From Rhabdophis nuchalis (Eukaryota; Chordata; Lepidosauria; Squamata; Natricidae): DNA of 64,000 nt. The DNA lies in contig CM077647.1 of assembly GCA_039707465.1 (NCBI GenBank), positions 173,901,163 to 173,965,162 on the forward strand, given 5' to 3'. Position 1 is the first letter of the stretch, and every line of letters begins with the position of its first letter. The notes under the pieces are model-generated. The model saw nothing but the letters and a program-made list of their open reading frames with translations. It did no database searches and was not told the DNA's origin. The position numbers and the translations under genes are program-made. Of the stretch, positions 60,225 through 64,000 are shown one piece after another.

Positions 60225-63200
60225 TTCTATCGATCTGGTCTTAGGGAGGGGCAGGGCCGGTGGGAGGCGGAATAGGTATCATTGGTTGGAAGACCGTGGC
60301 TGCTGGACACAGGCGGTCACGTGCTCCAACGCTCCGTCCTCCCATCGCAGACTAGGTGGGCAGGAATCACAGACCTGGGGCCCTAGGCTGATATTATGCA
60401 ACGCCAGGTCCGTGGTACAAAAGGCCCCCCTCATTTATGACGTGGTGTCAGAGGGGGACCAGGACCTGGTGGGTATAACGGAGACCTGGTTGGGCCACGA
60501 GGGGTGTTTACCCCTCGTAGAAATGTGCCCACCGGGTTACTGAGCCTTTCAATAGCCTAGGGCCCTAGGGAGGGGTGGGGGGGTGGCGATTATGGTTAGG
60601 GAAGGTCTTGAGCCGAAGGAGACCACGATCCCTCAGACGACCAGGTGTGAGTCCCTCCTTGTGAAGTGGGGCCTAGGGAGGCAGTTGGGCGTGTTAGTTG
60701 TATACCTGGCTCCTCGCTATACAGCAACAGCCCTGCCTGAGTTCCTAGAGGTGATAGCCGAGGTGGCGGTTGAGACCCCCAGACTGATAGTCATGGGGGA
60801 CTTTAACCTGCCATCAGTAGGTGAGGCCTCTGGAGTAGCTCAGGAGTTCATGGCCTCCATGACGGCTATGGACCTGACCCAGGTAGTTTTAGACCCTACT
60901 CACGAGGGGGGAAACACCCTGGATCTAATCTTCATCTCGGGACGGTGGAGTAGTGATCTGGGAATAGGGGACCTAGCCATCACTCCCTTGTCATGGACAG
61001 ATCACTCTCTCCTTCGGCTGGACTTTCCAATCGCCACACCTCACCGCGGGAAGGTGGAACCGGATATTCCTAGATGGTTCCGCCCCAGGCTGCTGATGGA
61101 CCCGGAAAGGTTCCGGAGGGAGCTTGGGCCAATTCCTGTGGACCTGCCCTGCGACTCGACTGAGGACCTAGTGGCCGCATGGTTAAGTGCGGCCACGGGG
61201 GCCTTGGACCGAGTTGCGCCCTTGCGGCCTCTCTTGCGGCGACGAACCACCCAGGCTCCTTGATTTACTGAGGAGCTGCGGGAGATGAAGTGCCACAAGA
61301 GACGCCTAGAGAGTAGGTGGAGATCCTCTCGCTCCGAAGCCGACCGAACACTAGTGAGAACCCATATTAGGGCTTACTTAGTGGCGATAAGGGTGGCCAA
61401 ACGTGAGTATTGTGCCACCCTTATTGCATCCGCAGATAACCGCCCTGCCGCCCTGTTTGGGGTGACCCGCTCCCTCCTTCACCAGAGGCTGTGGGAAGCC
61501 CCTTTGCAAGGGTGTGCAGAGGAATTTGGGATTTATCTGCAGGATAAAATCACTCGGATTCGGAATGAGCTACCCTAAATCGACAGTCCCATAGTCCCTC
61601 CTGTGGGACTGTCCGAGACTGGTCTTGAGGTTCCTTCTTGGGAGGAGTTTGACTTTGTTACCACCGAGGATATGGACAGGTTGTCAAGGAGACTTAGGGC
61701 GACCACATGTTTATTGGACCCGTGTCCCTCCTGGCTTGTACTGGCATCCTGGGAGATGACACGAGGCTGGCTCCAGGGCATTGTCAACACATCTTTGAGT
61801 GAGGGGTCCTTACCTGCCATCTTGAAAGAGGCGGGTCTGGGCCCAGCATTGTTGGAGAACTATTGTCCAGTCTCCAACCTTCACTTTTTAGTGAAGGTTG
61901 TTGAGAATGTGGTGGCTCAACAGTTTCCATGACACCTGGAGGAAGTTGATTATCTAGACCCATGCCAGTCCGGCTTCCAACCCGGTCACAGCACTGAGAC
62001 GGCATTGGTCGCGTTGGTTGATGATCTCTGGAGGGCACGGGATAGAGGTTATTCCTCTATCCTCGTCCTGTTAGACCTCTCAGCAGCTTTTGATACCATC
62101 GACCATGGTATCCTATTGCGCCAACTGGGGGGATTGGGGCTGGAAGGCACCGTTTTGCGGTGGTTCTCGTCCTACCTCTCTGGTCGGTCGCAATATGTGT
62201 TGACGGGAGGGCAGAGGTCGAACTCGAGACCCCTCTTATGTGGGGTGCCTCAGGGGTCGGTCCTTTCGCCCCTCCTGTTTAACACATATATGAAGCCGCT
62301 GGGCGAGATCATCCGTGGTTTTGGGGGTGGAGTACCATCTGTACGCTGACGACACCCAGCTGTACATATCCACCCCAAACCACCCCAGCACGCCGAAGTG
62401 CTGTCCCGTTGTCTGGAGGCCGTACGGATCTGGATGGGTGGTAACAAACTCAGGCTCAACCCTTCCAAGACCGAGTGGCTGTGGTTTCCGGCAGCCCGGT
62501 TCAGCCAGATTACCCCAACTCTGGCCATTGGGGGCAAAACACTGGCCCCGTGGAGAGGGCGCACAATTTGGGTGTCCTCCTGGATTCCCGGCTGTCCATG
62601 GAGAACCATGTGGCAGCCGTGGCCAGGGGGGCGGTTCATCAGATACGCCTGATGCGCCAATTGCGCCCCTTACTGGACCGGGCTGCCCTTCGCACAGTCA
62701 CTCAAGCTCTCGTGACATCCCGACTCAACTACTGTAATGCTCTCTACATGGGGCTTCCCTTGAGGTGCACTCGAAAGCTACAGTTAGTCCAGAATGCAGC
62801 CGCGCGGGTGATTATGGGAGCCACTAGATGCTCCCACATAACACCGATCCTGCGCGAGCTGCACTGGCTTCCTGTGGTCTTTCGGGTGCGCTTCAAGGTC
62901 TTGACGACCATCTTCCAAGCGCTCCATGGCTCGGGGCCTAGTTATATGAGAGACCGCATTCTGCCCCATACATCCCTTCGGCTGATCCACTCCCACAGAG
63001 AGGGTCTTCTTAGGGTGCCGTCAGCCGGGCAATGCCGTCTGGCGACACCCAGGGAAAGAGCCTTCTCTGTGGCGGGCCCTGCCCTTTGGAACGACCTACC
63101 CCCTGTATTGCGCACAATCACCGACCTCCGCCTCTTCCGCCAGTGTCTAAAGACACATCTTTTCCAACAAGCCGGCCTAGCCTAACCTCCCGTGGGGACT

Positions 63201-63355
63201 ATTTTAGAATTTTAAAATTGGTTTTAGCATAGGATTAGATTAATTTAATATATTTTTAAATTATGTATTTATTGTTTATATGTTTTTAAATTCCTGTACG
63301 CCGCCCTGGGTCCTCTGTGGAGAAGGGCGGGATATAAATATAAATAAATAAATAA
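60225..63355 (+). mobile_element. L2-group LINE Z, nearly full length, ORF broken
   Basis: GC-rich 5' part, then ORF2 in pieces: 60286-60543, 60583-61263, 61285-61578, 61603-61932, 62005-62349 and 62475-63185. It matches LINE Y through endonuclease ([35 protein letters not shown]), RT ([35 protein letters not shown]) and C-terminus ([11 protein letters not shown], stop at 63183-63185), with in-frame stops and shifts. 3' UTR GCCGCCCTGGGTCCTCTGTGG, tail ATAAATA units. It extends about 100 nt further 5' than LINE Y. Confidence 0.88.
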
Positions 63356-63519
63356 ATATGTGAAGCTCAGGATTGAATAATTTCAAATATTCTCCTTTTT
63401 GGCTCCTCATATTTCAGTGATACCAAGAAGAAAGAGAAACCCACACAATAAGCATCTTTAGCTTCAAATTTGTAATCTGGGTAGAGTGATTTAAAAAAAA
63501 AAATCTCAGATATAAAGGC

Positions 63520-63780
63520 CAGACAAGGAAGAATGGATGGAGGTGGATCAAAGAGAGATTCAACCAGGAAATAAGGAGGATTTTTCTGACAGTGAGAACA
63601 ATTCATCAACGGAACACAAGTTGCCTTCGGGGGTTGTGGGAGCTTCATCACTGGAAGCTTTCAAGACAGGTTTTGACAGCCATTCATCAGAAATGATGTA
63701 GGGCCTCCTGCTTGGGCAAGGGGTTGGATGAGATGACCTACAAGGTCCCTTCCAACTCTGTTCATCTGTATCTGTAAATG
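63520..63780 (+). mobile_element. CR1 LINE 3' end
   Basis: GGCCAGACAAGGAAGAATGG, GGATTTTTCTGACAGTGAG, CTACAAGGTCCCTTCCAAC, then CTGT/ATCTGT units. Same diverged subtype as 40470-40742. Confidence 0.7.
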
Positions 63781-63899
63781 TTACCTTGAAAGTTGCTGTA
63801 GGCTTTTTTCGTGATAGGAGTTGAGAATGCTTAGAAATATTAAATTAGGTTTGCAGTAAAAAAAATTGTTAAGAGGTTCATTTTGCCCTTTTGTCAGTG

Positions 63900-64000
63900 T
63901 TTTGCCATTAAGAAAAACATTTATTGGGATTTTAAACAAGAAAATTCAAAACTAATACCAAATGATATTAAAAAAATAATTGCAAAAAAGAAAAAAAGGA
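63900..64000 (-). mobile_element. Probable L1 3' UTR/poly(A), cut by window end
   Basis: Plus-strand GCCATTAAGAAAAACATTTATTGGG and A-rich sequence resemble 43262-43400. Confidence 0.4.

Noticed and set aside
60286..63185. LINE Z pieces as separate host genes
   Set aside because: They are consecutive parts of one LINE ORF2 broken by stops and shifts, collinear with LINE Y.

Overview
The window looks like squamate, most likely snake, nuclear DNA. The reasons are the mix of repeats and the gene family: CR1 LINE 3' ends that run straight into (ATTCT)n, i.e. (AATAG)n, pentamers; many L2/CR1-group LINE tails ending in (ATT)n or A/T-rich repeats; Sauria-type and MIR-like tRNA-derived SINEs; L1, Ty1/copia, hAT-like and pogo/mariner-like pieces; and long GATA/GACA arrays. 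All host coding sequence I can support belongs to one family, the type-2 vomeronasal receptors (V2R, class C GPCRs), in the usual six-exon layout: signal peptide, two ligand-binding exons of which exon 3 is about 860 nt, a 228-nt exon, a 127-nt cysteine-rich exon, and a 902-nt seven-transmembrane exon.

Layout. V2R-A (+, 178-6870) has exons 3-6 with an open frame; exons 1-2 lie beyond the left edge. V2R-B (-, 11473-20980) is a complete six-exon gene of 871 codons, close in sequence to A and arranged tail-to-tail with it. Introns align between the two, so this is an inverted duplication. Between the two 3' ends lie a TIR element, an inverted pair of Penelope-like, hammerhead-bearing repeats, a SINE and an orphan, frameshifted V2R exon 1 (V2R-F). 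From 22 to 30 kb there is no gene: a Ty1/copia pol fragment is split by one L2 LINE that is itself split by a second one with a 960-codon endonuclease/RT frame, followed by a 1.7-kb AATAG/AATGG array. On the minus strand from 30.6 to 58.7 kb there is a second V2R subfamily: a 3' fragment (V2R-C), a six-exon pseudogene (V2R-D, frameshifts in exons 3 and 6 and a lost splice acceptor) and a complete six-exon gene of 886 codons (V2R-E). The 5' flanks of D and E are also homologous, so they are a tandem duplication with different later insertions. The last 5 kb hold a nearly full-length but broken L2 LINE.

How it works together. Intact V2Rs are expected at the surface of vomeronasal sensory neurons, where the extracellular domain binds chemosignals (often peptides or proteins) and the 7TM domain couples to G protein. 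The window is a birth-and-death cluster: tandem and inverted copying, decay of some copies, and heavy intronic retroelement traffic. The A/B and D/E alignments give natural empty sites that date several insertions after the duplications. I saw no promoter motif, tRNA/rRNA gene, CRISPR array or non-V2R host gene that I could defend.
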